DNA of 64,000 nt from Gammaproteobacteria bacterium (GCA_026710545.1 JAPOQU010000079.1:1-64000), one strand, 5' to 3'. Counted from the stretch's first letter, positions 8,494 to 19,279 are shown. Numbers and translations: made by a program. The notes: a model not told the origin generated them from the letters alone.

Positions 8494-10098
8494 ATGCTGA
8501 TTATGGAAAAAAGCTCCTCAACAAAACCCGTGGATAACGGCGCCACTACAGGCTATGAGGCTGAACTATGGCGCATGGCCGATACCTTGCGCGGCAGCAT
8601 GGATGCGGCTGAATACAAGCACGTCGTCCTCGGCCTTATCTTCCTTAAATACATCTCAGACGCCTTCGAGGAAGTACACGCACGCCTCGAAGACGAAATA
8701 GAGCAAGGCGCTGATCCGGAGGATCCGGACGAATACCGCGCAGATAACATCTTCTGGGTGCCGCAAGGAGCCCGTTGGACACACCTCAAGGATCAGGCGA
8801 AGCAAGCTACAATTGGCCAGTCCGTTGATGAAGCCATGGCTTTGATCGAGCGCGATAATCCGGCGCTCAAGGACGTACTGCCCAAGGACTATGCCCGTCC
8901 CGCGCTGGACAAGCAACGGCTAGGTCAAATCATCGACATGATCAGCAACATCACGGTCGGCGATGAAGATGCCCGTTCCAGGGACGTTCTCGGACGCGTT
9001 TACGAATACTTCCTGTCACAATTTGCCAATGCAGAAGGCAAGAAAGGCGGTGAGTTCTACACGCCGCGCTGCGTGGTCAAGCTGCTGGTAGAGATGCTGG
9101 AACCTTATAACGGTCGTGTCTATGACCCTTGTTGCGGTTCATCAGGTATGTTCGTACAGTCTGTCGAGTTCATCCGCGCCCACCAGACGGGTAATGGCAA
9201 CGGCGGGAAGGCGCCTGGAAGCATCAAGGCCGATATTTCGATCTACGGCCAGGAGTCGAACTATACAACCTGGCGGCTGGCTAAGATGAACCTTGCCATT
9301 CGCGGCATTGAAGGGCAGGTCGCCCACGGCGACAGCTTCCACAACGACTCACATCCCGACCTCAAGGCGGATTTCATCCTGGCCAATCCGCCGTTCAACG
9401 TCTCCGACTGGGGTGGTGAACGCCTCGCGGAAGACCAACGCTGGCAATACGGCGTTCCTCCCAAAGGCAACGCCAACTTTGCCTGGGTGCAGCATATCGT
9501 CCACCACCTGGCGCCGGGCGGCAACGCCGGTTTTGTGCTTGCCAACGGTTCGATGTCTTCAAACCAGTCGAATGAAGGCGTCATCCGCAAGAGCTTGATC
9601 GAAGCGGACCTCGTTGACTGCATGGTGGCGCTGCCGGGGCAGTTGTTTTACTCAACCCAAATACCGGCGTGCCTGTGGTTCCTGGCCCGTGACCGCAAAG
9701 ACGGCAGGTTCCGCAACCGGCGCGGTGAAATATTGTTCATCGACGCTCGCAAGCTGGGACGCATGGTTGACCGCACTCACCGCGAGTTTACCGATGAAGA
9801 TATCATCCGCATTGTCGACACTTACCATGCTTGGCGTGGTGAGAAAGATGCCGGTGAATACGCCGACGTTCCTGGCTTCTGCAAGAGTGCGAATCTGGAG
9901 GAGACACGCAAACACGGCTATGTATTAACTCCAGGGCGCTATGTAGGCGCAGAACCACAAGCTGATGACGGTGAACCGTTTGAGGACAAGATGAAACGAC
10001 TAACTACAAAATGGAGAGAACACCATGCAGAAGCGCAACGGTTGGATGCAGCCATTTCTGAAAATCTAGAAAAACTAGGATTTGGTACGGAGCGGTAA
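8494..10098 (+). CDS. hsdM: Type I restriction-modification DNA methyltransferase subunit
   Basis: A 534-residue N6-adenine methyltransferase. It has an N-terminal HsdM helical domain ([34 protein letters not shown]), the SAM-binding motif [10 protein letters not shown] (about residue 211) and the catalytic NPPF (about residue 298). HsdM2S methylates hemimethylated sites and, with HsdR, cuts unmodified DNA. It begins a same-strand array reaching 19253. ATG at 8503 (MEKSS) is an equally plausible start. Base composition resembles hsdR and the chromosome, unlike the AT-rich genes between hsdS and hsdR. Confidence 0.96.
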   Translation: MLIMEKSSSTKPVDNGATTGYEAELWRMADTLRGSMDAAEYKHVVLGLIFLKYISDAFEEVHARLEDEIEQGADPEDPDEYRADNIFWVPQGARWTHLKDQAKQATIGQSVDEAMALIERDNPALKDVLPKDYARPALDKQRLGQIIDMISNITVGDEDARSRDVLGRVYEYFLSQFANAEGKKGGEFYTPRCVVKLLVEMLEPYNGRVYDPCCGSSGMFVQSVEFIRAHQTGNGNGGKAPGSIKADISIYGQESNYTTWRLAKMNLAIRGIEGQVAHGDSFHNDSHPDLKADFILANPPFNVSDWGGERLAEDQRWQYGVPPKGNANFAWVQHIVHHLAPGGNAGFVLANGSMSSNQSNEGVIRKSLIEADLVDCMVALPGQLFYSTQIPACLWFLARDRKDGRFRNRRGEILFIDARKLGRMVDRTHREFTDEDIIRIVDTYHAWRGEKDAGEYADVPGFCKSANLEETRKHGYVLTPGRYVGAEPQADDGEPFEDKMKRLTTKWREHHAEAQRLDAAISENLEKLGFGTER

Positions 10099-10130
10099 AC
10101 TATGTCCATTAACATGGGCTTTATCTTCTA

Positions 10131-11500
10131 ATGCACCAATTCCTAGTAGCCAGCCATCGGGCAAATGATATGAAAAATGTGAGTCAATGGAGCAGAGTAG
10201 CTTTGGATAATGTAATTGACCTAAGGCTAAGCAGTGTGGATAAGAAGTCTAAAGAAAATGAATGTCCTGTTTTACTCTGTAACTATATGGATGTTTATAA
10301 CAATAGTTTCATCCACTCAGAATTGGATTTCATGACAGCTACAGCAACTGATCAAGAGATAGACAAGTGTTCATTGGTCGCAGGTGATGTAATTATTACG
10401 AAAGATTCAGAAAAAAATATGACGACATTGGTGTTCCTGCATTCGTAAGAGAAGTAATACCGAATCTTGTCTGTGGATACCACTTGGCAATCCTTCGTCC
10501 TCGCATATCAGAAATCGATGGGGCATATCTTTTCTATGCATTAAATACAAACGAAACTCAACAACAATTTCATTCATTTGCAAACGGAATAACTCGATTT
10601 GGATTGAGGAAATATGATATAGGCTTAGTCGAAATTCCACTGCCTCCCCTTCCCGAACAACGCGCCATAGCCGATATCCTCGGCACGCTTGACGACAAGA
10701 TTGAGTTAAACCGGCGCATGAATGAAACACTGGAGGAAATGGCGCGTGCGCTGTTCAAATCCTGGTTCATCGATTTCGACCCTGTCCGTGCCAAGCTGGA
10801 AGGCCGCGATACCGGCCTACCGAAACACATAGCCGACCTTTTCCCTGACCGGACGATTAGCTCCGAATTGGGAAAAGTACCTAAAGGATGGGGCATTGAA
10901 AATCTCTCCAATCACTTCGAGATCGTGAAAGGCGTTAGTTACAAAGGTAGCGGTCTTGGTAAAGATGGAATACCTCTACATAATTTGAATTCGGTTCACG
11001 AAGGCGGTGGATACAAGTATGAAGGAATCAAATATTACTCCGGTGAGTATGCAGACCGTCATGTTGTGCGCCCAGGAGATATAATCGTCGCTAATACTGA
11101 ACAGGGACATCATCGGTTTCTCATCGGGTACGCAGCCAAAGTTCCGAGTCTCTTTGGACATTATGGCATTGCAAGCCATCACATCTATCGTCTTAGGCCT
11201 AAACCGAGCAGTCAACTTTCGACTACATACCTATATTACCTCCTAAATTCACCACAAATGCACGATATAGTGAGTGGTTACGCTAATGGCACGACCGTAA
11301 ATATGCTCCCAATAGATGGATTACAAAAGCCGCCAATTGTTTGTCCTCCACGGTCGTTAGTATCAACTTTCGACATATTGACCAAAAAGGTCGATCAGCG
11401 TTGTGATGAATTAGTTTCGGAATCCCGCATACTCACCACCCTACGAGATGTACTGCTTCCGAAACTCATTTCAGGTGACGTAAGACCAAAGAACGCCTAG
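10131..11500 (+). CDS. hsdS: Type I restriction-modification specificity subunit, split by a -1 frameshift
   Basis: Two target-recognition domains separated by the conserved spacer are visible. TRD1 starts at 10131 (or ATG 10170), the first conserved helix region is PLPPLPEQRAIADILGTLDDKIELNRRMNETLEEMARALFKSWFIDFDPV, then TRD2, then a second coiled-coil ending LPKLISGDVR. The reading frame breaks at a run of seven A (10411-10417): the first frame stops at 10446-10448 while the rest of TRD1 (DDIGVPAFVREVIPNLVCGYHLAILRPR) continues in the -1 frame through 11500. One more A, or -1 slippage, restores a ~456-residue HsdS of normal length. Without correction only half-length fragments are made. The gene is AT-richer than hsdM. 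It follows hsdM by 32 bp. Confidence 0.88.
10411..10418 (+). other. A7 homopolymer / candidate slippery site in hsdS
   Basis: Seven consecutive A residues followed by T give A-AAA-AAT (10412-10418) in the upstream reading frame, matching the X-XXY-YYZ form of a -1 slippery heptamer. Slippage here rejoins the two hsdS frames. It could equally be a phase-variable tract, a fixed mutation or an assembly error. Confidence 0.55.
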
Positions 11501-11520
11501 TCCACTATTTGAAACCTGAT

Positions 11521-12099
11521 ATGACAACTAAACCAAGAATTCCGTACCGCAATGAAGGACTACCGGCACTGCGAATAATATTGGTACTAAGCAGCCTATC
11601 TCCACTATTTATTTTGTGGGCTATCCGAGGTAACTGTCTCATTCCAGATTCGTGGTTTTTAAGCGCATGCATAGTAATCGTAATTGTGCCAAACATTTTT
11701 CTATTGTGTCGGATACGTTCAGCTCGAAGGAATTCCGACACGAAGACTATACGCGCAGGTTTGGTGGATGAGCATCAGAGCCAGATTTTGGTTTATCTTT
11801 TTGCAACACTCCTGCCATTTTACCGGGAAGAGATTGCCACCTATCGAGACCTGGCAGCAATGATTGTAGCCTTGATGTTTATCGTATTTTTATTTTGGCA
11901 CCTTAGACTTCACTACATTAATATAATGTTTTCTATTTTTAAATATCAAGTGTTTACTGTACATTCGCCAGATGATGGCAACCCCTACACCGGGAAAGAA
12001 CCCTTCGTTCTCATAACACGTCGCCGACACCTACAACCAAGTGAAGATTATACCGCTTATCGTTTGAGTGACACCGTTTATATGGAGATGAATTCGTGA
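11521..12099 (+). CDS. kwaA: Kiwa-type membrane protein KwaA
   Basis: A 192-residue protein with four hydrophobic segments (near residues 16-36, 42-63, 88-102 and 112-133) and a hydrophilic C-terminal part (about 145-192) ending RLSDTVYMEMNS. Length, topology and pairing with a DUF4868-type gene match KwaA of the Kiwa anti-phage system, an inner-membrane sensor that assembles with DNA-binding KwaB. An in-frame TTG at 11509 would add four residues; ATG 11521 is preferred. The stop overlaps the GTG start of the next gene (12096-12099), indicating coupling. The identification rests mainly on topology and partner. Confidence 0.75.
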   Translation: MTTKPRIPYRNEGLPALRIILVLSSLSPLFILWAIRGNCLIPDSWFLSACIVIVIVPNIFLLCRIRSARRNSDTKTIRAGLVDEHQSQILVYLFATLLPFYREEIATYRDLAAMIVALMFIVFLFWHLRLHYINIMFSIFKYQVFTVHSPDDGNPYTGKEPFVLITRRRHLQPSEDYTAYRLSDTVYMEMNS

Positions 12100-13019
12100 A
12101 TCTTAATTTCGATCCATTAAATGTTACGTCTACAGAATTCGGCGTAGGCCGGGGTTCTGGTGATGAACGTGAATATATCTCAGTGCCTGTTGATACAACG
12201 GTCCAGGATGCGCTTATCGAGATGGTAACGATGACTTGGGACAAAATGCAAAATAACTACGGACAAAATGATGGAAACGTACCACCCCGATATGAGCCAT
12301 CCGAGAAATACGAAAGTAATGAATACGTCTATATAGAGGCAACTGAGCCAATGGTTAAACCACTCGCCAATTTACATAAGGCAGATAATCTGCAGGTGTC
12401 TGTTAATACAATGCAAAATCTGAACACGATTTCGTGTTATTTCGTGCGGTTAACTGACAATGAGGGAAACCGTTTGACAGGATTGAGACAAGCAACTTAT
12501 TTCAAGGGCGTCTTAAATAAAAAACTTATACGAATTATTGACGATGCATTGATGCTTTTGGAAGATAAAGTTTTCAAACTCGATAATGACTTCGACCTGC
12601 TTATCGATTCCGACCGTCTGCACATTTGGAGGCCAAAAGCATTCGAAATCTTGAACGAGATGAAACAATCGCTTCTAGACGCGGCACAGACACACATTGA
12701 TGCACTTCAACAAGAGGTACCGAATGTAGATTTTGGAGCAATCGGAATTTATGCATCATCACATCCACGTGCCGCCCGTTATCTGGCTTCGATTCGTAAG
12801 CAAAATATAAAAGACATTGACTCTGATCGACTTCGAGACCTTTGCGACAGGACGGGTGTAGAATATGATGAGGTCGATGGTAAGATGAATATTGGTGATA
12901 AGCATATCATGGGTTTCCTTGAGATCTTGGACCGCCGGAGATATGGAATCGAATTGATACAAGATTCCCCAGAATTCTACAAAGCGGCTAGCCGTCAAAA
13001 GCTTAGGATTTCGCGTTGA
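12096..13019 (+). CDS. kwaB: Kiwa-type effector KwaB (DUF4868)
   Basis: A 307-residue soluble protein. Its central/C-terminal region carries the DUF4868 pattern: a tyrosine/phenylalanine-rich strand, KVFKLDNDFDLLIDSDRLHIWRPKAFEILNEM, then alternating helices to a C-terminal domain (DKHIMGFLEILDRRRYGIELI). KwaB binds DNA and, with KwaA, blocks phage replication and transcription after injection is sensed; that mechanism is known from the family. Start is GTG, overlapping the kwaA stop by 4 bp. Sequence is markedly AT-richer than hsdM and hsdR, consistent with acquisition of the pair as a module. Confidence 0.8.
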   Translation: MNLNFDPLNVTSTEFGVGRGSGDEREYISVPVDTTVQDALIEMVTMTWDKMQNNYGQNDGNVPPRYEPSEKYESNEYVYIEATEPMVKPLANLHKADNLQVSVNTMQNLNTISCYFVRLTDNEGNRLTGLRQATYFKGVLNKKLIRIIDDALMLLEDKVFKLDNDFDLLIDSDRLHIWRPKAFEILNEMKQSLLDAAQTHIDALQQEVPNVDFGAIGIYASSHPRAARYLASIRKQNIKDIDSDRLRDLCDRTGVEYDEVDGKMNIGDKHIMGFLEILDRRRYGIELIQDSPEFYKAASRQKLRISR

Positions 13020-13055
13020 AGCACCAAGGCTATTTCATAAGGTGAACAGTCTAAG

Positions 13056-13505
13056 ATGACAGATATCAAAATTACTCAAGCCGAGGCCGATGCGCTGATT
13101 GCTCTGGAGAAGCGTCGATTAGATGATACATTGTGGAGTTACCCGAGCTCCAGAGGATGTGTTTCAGTACCTTTAGTCTCTGTTGACGGGCGTGAGTCAT
13201 TTCTTCTTGATCTACGCAGGGCACGAATCGACCTTGCTAAGGGGACATACCAAAACCGTGCTCGACAGGTAGTTATCTTAGCAAGACTGGATTTTGGCTC
13301 TGCGCCACATCGTAACCCTGATGGAAAGGAAATCGATTCACCACACCTTCATATTTATCGCGAAGGATATGATGATAAGTGGGCATCTCCAGTTCCAGCT
13401 GATAAATTCTCGGACTTGGCCGATCCATGGCAAATGCTCACAGACTTCATGGGATTTTGCAATATCATTCAGCCGCCAGTTATACAACAAGGGGTATTCA
13501 AATGA
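13056..13505 (+). CDS. DUF6978-like protein of unknown function
   Basis: A 149-residue soluble protein. It contains a compact beta-rich core with [34 protein letters not shown], followed by [28 protein letters not shown], which resembles the pattern I recall for DUF6978 (R-rich strand, then H-x-H-x-Y-x-E-G). No catalytic motif is established. Its stop overlaps the start of the next gene (ATGA at 13502-13505), so the two proteins are probably made together. Within a defence island this is a candidate antitoxin, toxin or sensor; I cannot choose between these. Confidence 0.7.
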   Translation: MTDIKITQAEADALIALEKRRLDDTLWSYPSSRGCVSVPLVSVDGRESFLLDLRRARIDLAKGTYQNRARQVVILARLDFGSAPHRNPDGKEIDSPHLHIYREGYDDKWASPVPADKFSDLADPWQMLTDFMGFCNIIQPPVIQQGVFK

Positions 13506-14266
13506 TCAATGAAATAGAATCCCTTCTAGATCAGTATTGGGTTTGGCTGAAAGATCGTACAAGCATTCGTCAAATTGATGATTGGATAGAGATCACCACA
13601 CCTTACATTGATAGACATAACGATTACATGCAGATCTACGCCAAAAAGGCTAACGGCGGTTTCATGTTGACCGATGACAGATACACGATTGAAGACTTAG
13701 AACAAAGTGGTTGTAAACTCGAAAGCACTAAACGTCAGAACCTTCTCAAGGTAACACTTCAAGGTTTCGGTGTGCAACTCAATGAAAAGGCCCTGGAAGT
13801 CCGGGTGACTGCGGAAAACTTTGCTTTACGGAAACATAATCTCGTACAGGCAATGCTTGCTGTCAACGATCTTTTCTACCTATCATCGCCCACAATCGCG
13901 AGCCTATTCTATGAAGATGTTGTATCTTGGCTTGACCTATGTGATATTCGCTATACGCCAAGTGTAAAATTCACAGGTAACAGCGGTTACGACCACCGGT
14001 TTGATTTCGTTATTCCAAAGTCTCGGCAACAGCCCGAGCGTATAGTTCGAACTATTAATCGTCCTAGCCGCGATACTGCCCAAGCGATGGCTTTTTCATG
14101 GATTGATACCAGGGCAGTACGCGCGCCAGAATCGCGCTCTTACGCTATGTTGAATGACTCTGAACACACAGCCTCATCAGATGTTATAGATGCCCTGCGA
14201 AGCTATGAAGTAAATCCTGTGCTCTGGAGTCAACGAGACACAGTCCGTGAAGAACTAGCGGCGTAA
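13502..14266 (+). CDS. DUF1828/DUF1829-type protein
   Basis: A 254-residue protein starting [18 protein letters not shown]. The N-terminal ~90 residues carry the DUF1828 pattern ([43 protein letters not shown]), and the C-terminal part (about 150-245) resembles DUF1829 ([25 protein letters not shown]...[13 protein letters not shown]). The ATG at 13502 overlaps the upstream stop by 4 bp; an in-frame ATG at 13427 lies inside the previous gene and is unlikely. Family function is not known to me; such proteins occur in phages and accessory islands. It pairs with the DUF6978-like gene. Confidence 0.75.
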   Translation: MINEIESLLDQYWVWLKDRTSIRQIDDWIEITTPYIDRHNDYMQIYAKKANGGFMLTDDRYTIEDLEQSGCKLESTKRQNLLKVTLQGFGVQLNEKALEVRVTAENFALRKHNLVQAMLAVNDLFYLSSPTIASLFYEDVVSWLDLCDIRYTPSVKFTGNSGYDHRFDFVIPKSRQQPERIVRTINRPSRDTAQAMAFSWIDTRAVRAPESRSYAMLNDSEHTASSDVIDALRSYEVNPVLWSQRDTVREELAA

Positions 14267-14330
14267 AATGGACACATTGGCATTGATTAAAGAGAAAACT
14301 TGACTATAAGAGCAGAGGTTCAGGCAACTC

Positions 14331-15440
14331 ATGGCTAAGCTGGAAAGCCTTACTGTACGTGGCTTCAAGTCGATCCGCTCGCTAGAAGACTTCAAGCCTG
14401 GACGTCTGAATGTCCTTATTGGGGCGAATGGCGCCGGCAAGAGTAATTTCATCAGCTTGTTCCACATGCTGGCTCGCGTTGTAGAGAAGCGCCTTCAAGT
14501 TTATATTGCTGAACAGGATGGGCCGGATGCATTGCTTTTTGGAGGCAGAAAGCGAACTGGAGGTATAGAAATCATATTGTCCTTTGGTGGGGACGACAAC
14601 GCTGGCTTAACCGGCAGAAACTCCTATAGTTTCTCCCTTGTTCCAACAGGAAATCGCCTAATATTCGACCAGGAAGAACGACACTTCGGAAATAGCGTTG
14701 CATTTGATTTAGGCAGCGGCCATGATGAATCAAAACTGGAGATACTGGATGAAGAAGTGGAGGATAGCTTTGCCCACTATATACGTTCAGCGATTGCCGA
14801 ATGGCGTGTTTACCACTTTCACGACACCAGCACAGCAGCTCCAATTCGCCAGTTGCTGGCAGTACGCGATAACCTTTTGCTCAAATCTGGCGGGGATAAT
14901 CTGGGACCATATTTGCGCCAGCTGCATGAACAATATCCGGACCACTATCTTAAAATTGTCGAAACGGTTCAGCTTGCAGCTCCATTCTTTGGGGGGTTTG
15001 TCTATCGCAAGGACCTAGACGAAAATATGGAGTTGGAATGGTTTCAAGCGGATGATCCGGACACGGTATTGGGGCCACGCCAGCTTTCAGATGGGACCCT
15101 GCGTTTCATCTGCCTCGCAACTCTACTCCTCCAACCGGCACAACTGCAACCTGAACTTATTCTCATCGACGAACCGGAGTTGGGTTTGCATCCTTATGCG
15201 CTTACCTTGCTCGCGGAGATGCTACAACAGGCCAGCGATGCTCGACAGCTAATAGTCTCGACGCAATCTGCGGACCTTATCAGTCATCTTGATCCTGAAA
15301 ATGTTGTGGTAGTTAATCGCAAGGATGGGGCATCCATATTCGAAAGACTGGACGAGGAGGATTTAAGTGACTGGTTAGAGGATTACTCCCTTGGCGAGTT
15401 GTGGAAGATGAACATATTTGACGGCAGGCCCGCAGAATGA
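14331..15440 (+). CDS. AAA (AAA_21/OLD-like) ATPase
   Basis: A 369-residue ABC/SMC-type ATPase that starts with the typical LESLTVRGFKSIRS strand, Walker A GANGAGKSN (31-39), signature-like region LSDGTLRFICLATLLL, Walker B LILIDEPELGLHPYAL (about 277-292) and a switch His-like STQSADLISHL. This layout is that of OLD/RecF-like defence ATPases such as PARIS AriA, which sequester or activate a Toprim effector. The next gene, overlapping by 4 bp, encodes the Toprim-like DUF4276 partner. It is closer to hsdM in composition than the kiwa genes are. Confidence 0.87.
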   Translation: MAKLESLTVRGFKSIRSLEDFKPGRLNVLIGANGAGKSNFISLFHMLARVVEKRLQVYIAEQDGPDALLFGGRKRTGGIEIILSFGGDDNAGLTGRNSYSFSLVPTGNRLIFDQEERHFGNSVAFDLGSGHDESKLEILDEEVEDSFAHYIRSAIAEWRVYHFHDTSTAAPIRQLLAVRDNLLLKSGGDNLGPYLRQLHEQYPDHYLKIVETVQLAAPFFGGFVYRKDLDENMELEWFQADDPDTVLGPRQLSDGTLRFICLATLLLQPAQLQPELILIDEPELGLHPYALTLLAEMLQQASDARQLIVSTQSADLISHLDPENVVVVNRKDGASIFERLDEEDLSDWLEDYSLGELWKMNIFDGRPAE

Positions 15441-16114
15441 CGAAGATAATAATCGTCTGTGAGGGCCAGACTGAAGAAGCTTTCGTAAATAATATCCTGA
15501 GACAGCACTTCACACACCAGGATATATTTGTGCAGCCCAGGCTCATCGCGACATCCCAGCGCGCAAAAGGCGGGGCGCTAAGCCGCCAACGGGTGCTGCG
15601 CTTTCTTCGCAATACCCTCTTGGAACGGCGGAATACTTACGTTACAACGTTCTTCGATTTGTATGCCTTGCGCTCGGATTTTCCAGGCCGGTCTGAGGCT
15701 GCTATACACTCAGATCCTATCGAACGAGCTACAGCCATAGAAGTCAAATTCCAGGAGACCGTCCTGGAAGAAGCGAAATGCCTCCCGGGCCGTTTCCTTC
15801 CCCACATTCAGCCTTATGAGTTCGAGTCTCTGTTGTTCTCAGATATTGGGCGCTTCAGCGAAGCAGAGTCAGCTTGGCAACCGTTTATCAGTCAACTGGA
15901 GGCTGCCAGACAGTCGGCTGCTACCCCGGAACATATCAATGACGGGTTTGAAACACATCCATCTGCCCGCCTGCAAAGCCTCCTTCGTCCCCGTTACAAT
16001 AAAGTTCGCCATGGCGTGGTTGTATCCGGCCGCATTGGTCTGGATCGCATTCGCGCCGAGTGCACTCATTTCGACAAGTGGATTGCGCGCATGGAAGCTC
16101 TCCCGCCATTGTGA
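15437..16114 (+). CDS. DUF4276 family Toprim-like protein
   Basis: A 225-residue protein starting MTKIIIVCEGQTEEAFVNNIL. The EGQTE motif at the end of the first strand is the Toprim/DUF4276 acidic site; FFDLYALRSDFPG and LPHIQPYEFESLLFSD supply further acidic residues. Toprim partners of AAA ATPases act as nucleases or are released to act as effectors in OLD and PARIS systems; by analogy this is the likely effector of the pair. ATG overlaps the ATPase stop (15437-15440). hsdR begins 16 bp downstream, so the pair sits inside the restriction operon. Confidence 0.85.
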   Translation: MTKIIIVCEGQTEEAFVNNILRQHFTHQDIFVQPRLIATSQRAKGGALSRQRVLRFLRNTLLERRNTYVTTFFDLYALRSDFPGRSEAAIHSDPIERATAIEVKFQETVLEEAKCLPGRFLPHIQPYEFESLLFSDIGRFSEAESAWQPFISQLEAARQSAATPEHINDGFETHPSARLQSLLRPRYNKVRHGVVVSGRIGLDRIRAECTHFDKWIARMEALPPL

Positions 16115-16130
16115 CTGACAGAGTAATGCC

Positions 16131-19100
16131 ATGACGGTATTTTCTGAATCCGTCGTGGAAGACGCCGCTCTCGATTGGCTTCGGGGATTGGGATACAACG
16201 TCATCGCCGGGCCTGATATGCCGCCAGGCCCCCATGCACTGCGTGAAGATTATTCTGATGTTTTTTTTGCTTCAACCGTGCGAGGCGCTTTGGGACGCCT
16301 CAACCCGAACCTCCCAAACGGATCCCTGGATGATGCTTTTCGCAGGCTGACCCGCCCGGAAGGTTCCACGCTGGAAGCCCGCAACCGGGCTTTTCATCGC
16401 ATGCTGGTGGATGGCGTCACGGTGGAATATCGCAATGCTGAAGGCGCCGTTCAGGGAGCGCAGGCACGGGTGATTGATTTCGATGACCCGGAAAGGAATG
16501 ACTGGCTTGCAGTCAACCAGTTCACCGTCATTGAGAATAAACATGAGCGCCGTCCAGACATCGTGTTGTTTATAAACGGCCTGCCGCTTGCGCTGATTGA
16601 ACTCAAGAACCCGGCAGATGAGGATGCCACTGTCTGGAGCGCCTGGCAGCAGTTTCAGACGTATAAAAACGAGTTGCCGACCTTGTTTGCTTTCAATGCC
16701 GCCCTCATCGTCTCGGACGGCGTGAATGCGCATATTGGTTCACTGACGGCAGGAAGGGAGTGGTTCAAGCCTTGGCGAACAATTGGCGGGCAGGAACTGG
16801 CGCCTGTGTTTCTCCCGGATCTCCAGGTATTGATCGAAGGGGCACTGGAAAAACGCCGTTTTCTCGCTCTTCTGCGTGACTTCATTGTATTTGAGGACGA
16901 CGGCAGCGGCATACTGGTGAAGAAGATGGCAGGTTACCACCAGTTTCATGCGGTAGAGGTGGCGGTTGCGGAAACCTTGCGGGCTGCCGAATTCAAGCAG
17001 GCTGATGACCCCGGGCGGTATGAATCGGGCAGCAAACCGGGTGGCGGGAAGGGGGACCGTCGCATCGGTGTAGTCTGGCATACCCAGGGTTCAGGTAAGA
17101 GCCTGACCATGGCTTTCTATGCAGGACGTATCATCCGCGAGCCGCTAATGGGAAACCCGACCATCGTGGTAATGACTGACCGCAACGATCTGGATGATCA
17201 ACTTTTCGGTACGTTCTCAAGATGTAGGGACCTGTTACGCCAACCACCGGTACAGGCGGAAAACCGGGCGGATTTGCGCGCAAAACTCTCCGTGGAATCA
17301 GGCGGCGTAGTATTCACCACCATCCAGAAGTTCTTCCCGGAAGATAAAGGCGACCACCACCCGGTACTGTCCGGACGGCGCAATATTGTGGTGATTGCCG
17401 ACGAAGCGCACCGCAGTCAATATGATTTCATTGACGGCTTTGCGCGGCATATACGGGATGCGCTCCCCAGGGCCTCTTTTATAGGTTTCACCGGAACTCC
17501 GATCGAACTTCAGGATGCCAGCACCCGCGCGGTGTTTGGGGATTACATCAGCATTTACGACATTCAGCGGTCAGTACAAGATAAGGCGACTGTTCCCATC
17601 TATTACGAGAGCAGGCTTGCCAGGCTTACTCTTGATGAGAACGAGCGCCCGAATATAGATACCGGTTTCGAGGAGGCCACTGAAGGGGAAGAAATCGCGC
17701 GCAAGGAAAAGCTCAAGACCAAGTGGGCTCAACTCGAAGCAATAGTAGGTTCTGACAAAAGATTGGCGCTTGTTGCCAAAGATATCGTCGCGCATTATGA
17801 GGCCCGCCTTGAAGCCATGGAAGGCAAAGCGATGATTGTTTGCATGAGCAGGCGCATCTGTGCCGATCTATACCGTGAACTGGTACGGCTTCGTCCTGAA
17901 TGGCACCATGATGACGATGTTGAGGGCAGCATTAAGGTCGTGATGACCGGCGCTGCCTCAGATCCGCCGGACTGGCAGGTGCACATACGTAACAAAACAC
18001 GACGCGAGGCGCTGGCGAAACGGTTCCGGGACCCCGATGATCCTTTCAGGATGGTGCTGGTCCGGGACATGTGGCTGACCGGTTTTGACGCGCCCAGCCT
18101 CCATACCATGTACGTCGATAAGCCGATGCGCGGGCATGGGTTGATGCAGGCAATCGCGCGGGTCAACCGTGTGTTTATGGACAAACCCGGCGGGCTGGTC
18201 GTTGATTACCTGGGTCTTGCCCATGAACTCAAACGGGCGCTCGCGACCTACACGGAAAGCGGCGGCACCGGGCAGACGGCGCTCAACCAGGAGGAAGCAG
18301 TAGCGGTGATGCTTGAGAAATACGAGATTTGTTGTGGATTGTTCCATGGCTTTGATCGTTCCCACTGGATCTCCGGCTCATCGACAGAACGGCTGACCCT
18401 CCTGCCTGCCGCGCAGGAACACATCCTGGAACAGGAGAATGGCAAGGAACGTCTTATACAGGCGGTGCGCGAACTATCCCAGGCCTTCGCCCTGGCTGTG
18501 CCCCATGATGAAGCGATCCGCATTCGCGACGACGTGGCGTTCTTTCAGGCTGTCCAGTCGGTCTTGGCCAAGCGCGCTTCGACCGAGGCGCGGCCCGAGA
18601 AGGACCTGGATCATGCCGTCCGGCAGATCATCTCCCGCGCGGTGGCCTCGGAAGGAGTGATCGATATTTTTGCCGCCGCCGGATTGGAAAAACCCGATAT
18701 CTCTATCCTGTCTGATGAGTTTCTCGCAGAGGTGCGCGGCATGCCGCAGCGTAATCTCGCGGTTGAACTTTTACAAAAGTTGTTGAAGGGCGAGTTGTCT
18801 GCCCGGCGTAGAAAGAATATCGTCCAGGCCCGTTCTTTCGCAGAGATGCTGGAACAGACTCTCCGCCGTTACCAGAACCGCGCCATTGAGGCCGCACAGG
18901 TCATTGAAGAATTGATCCAGCTCGCTCGGGACCTGCGCGAGGCCAATGCCCGTGGCGAAAAGTTGGGGCTGGAGGAAGATGAACTTGCTTTCTATGATGC
19001 CCTTGAGACCAATGACAGCGCAGTTCAGGTGCTGGGCGATGAGACTCTCAGGGCAATAGCGCGTGAATTGGTAGAGACCGTGCGCGGCAACGTCACTATC

Positions 19101-19253
19101 GACTGGACGCTACGCGAGAACGTGCGCGCCCATCTCCGCAGGTTGGTCAAACGTATCCTGCGCAAACATGGTTATCCTCCCGACAAGCAGGAAAAAGCGA
19201 CACGGACGGTGCTTGAACAGGCGGAAGTGTTATCTGCCGGATGGGCTGTTTGA
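16131..19253 (+). CDS. hsdR: Type I restriction endonuclease subunit R
   Basis: A 1040-residue translocase-nuclease, the length of type IC HsdR. The N-terminal PD-(D/E)xK nuclease is seen as Asp in RRPDIVLF (about 143) and ELK (157-159). The SF2 motor follows: Walker [10 protein letters not shown] (about 316-324), motif Ia [19 protein letters not shown] (424-427), FTGTPI, and motif [12 protein letters not shown]. The C-terminal helical domain (~820-1040) binds HsdM. It translocates DNA and cuts at collision sites. It is 6 kb downstream of hsdM, separated by inserted gene pairs, but in the same orientation. Confidence 0.97.
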   Translation: MTVFSESVVEDAALDWLRGLGYNVIAGPDMPPGPHALREDYSDVFFASTVRGALGRLNPNLPNGSLDDAFRRLTRPEGSTLEARNRAFHRMLVDGVTVEYRNAEGAVQGAQARVIDFDDPERNDWLAVNQFTVIENKHERRPDIVLFINGLPLALIELKNPADEDATVWSAWQQFQTYKNELPTLFAFNAALIVSDGVNAHIGSLTAGREWFKPWRTIGGQELAPVFLPDLQVLIEGALEKRRFLALLRDFIVFEDDGSGILVKKMAGYHQFHAVEVAVAETLRAAEFKQADDPGRYESGSKPGGGKGDRRIGVVWHTQGSGKSLTMAFYAGRIIREPLMGNPTIVVMTDRNDLDDQLFGTFSRCRDLLRQPPVQAENRADLRAKLSVESGGVVFTTIQKFFPEDKGDHHPVLSGRRNIVVIADEAHRSQYDFIDGFARHIRDALPRASFIGFTGTPIELQDASTRAVFGDYISIYDIQRSVQDKATVPIYYESRLARLTLDENERPNIDTGFEEATEGEEIARKEKLKTKWAQLEAIVGSDKRLALVAKDIVAHYEARLEAMEGKAMIVCMSRRICADLYRELVRLRPEWHHDDDVEGSIKVVMTGAASDPPDWQVHIRNKTRREALAKRFRDPDDPFRMVLVRDMWLTGFDAPSLHTMYVDKPMRGHGLMQAIARVNRVFMDKPGGLVVDYLGLAHELKRALATYTESGGTGQTALNQEEAVAVMLEKYEICCGLFHGFDRSHWISGSSTERLTLLPAAQEHILEQENGKERLIQAVRELSQAFALAVPHDEAIRIRDDVAFFQAVQSVLAKRASTEARPEKDLDHAVRQIISRAVASEGVIDIFAAAGLEKPDISILSDEFLAEVRGMPQRNLAVELLQKLLKGELSARRRKNIVQARSFAEMLEQTLRRYQNRAIEAAQVIEELIQLARDLREANARGEKLGLEEDELAFYDALETNDSAVQVLGDETLRAIARELVETVRGNVTIDWTLRENVRAHLRRLVKRILRKHGYPPDKQEKATRTVLEQAEVLSAGWAV

Positions 19254-19279
19254 AGGGATAAGGAAGATTGTTTAACTGG

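Noticed and set aside
10131-10448. A stand-alone 105-residue gene separate from the downstream HsdS frame
   Set aside because: The protein ends in mid-TRD and the missing TRD sequence continues in the -1 frame from the A7 tract, so it is the first part of one broken hsdS.
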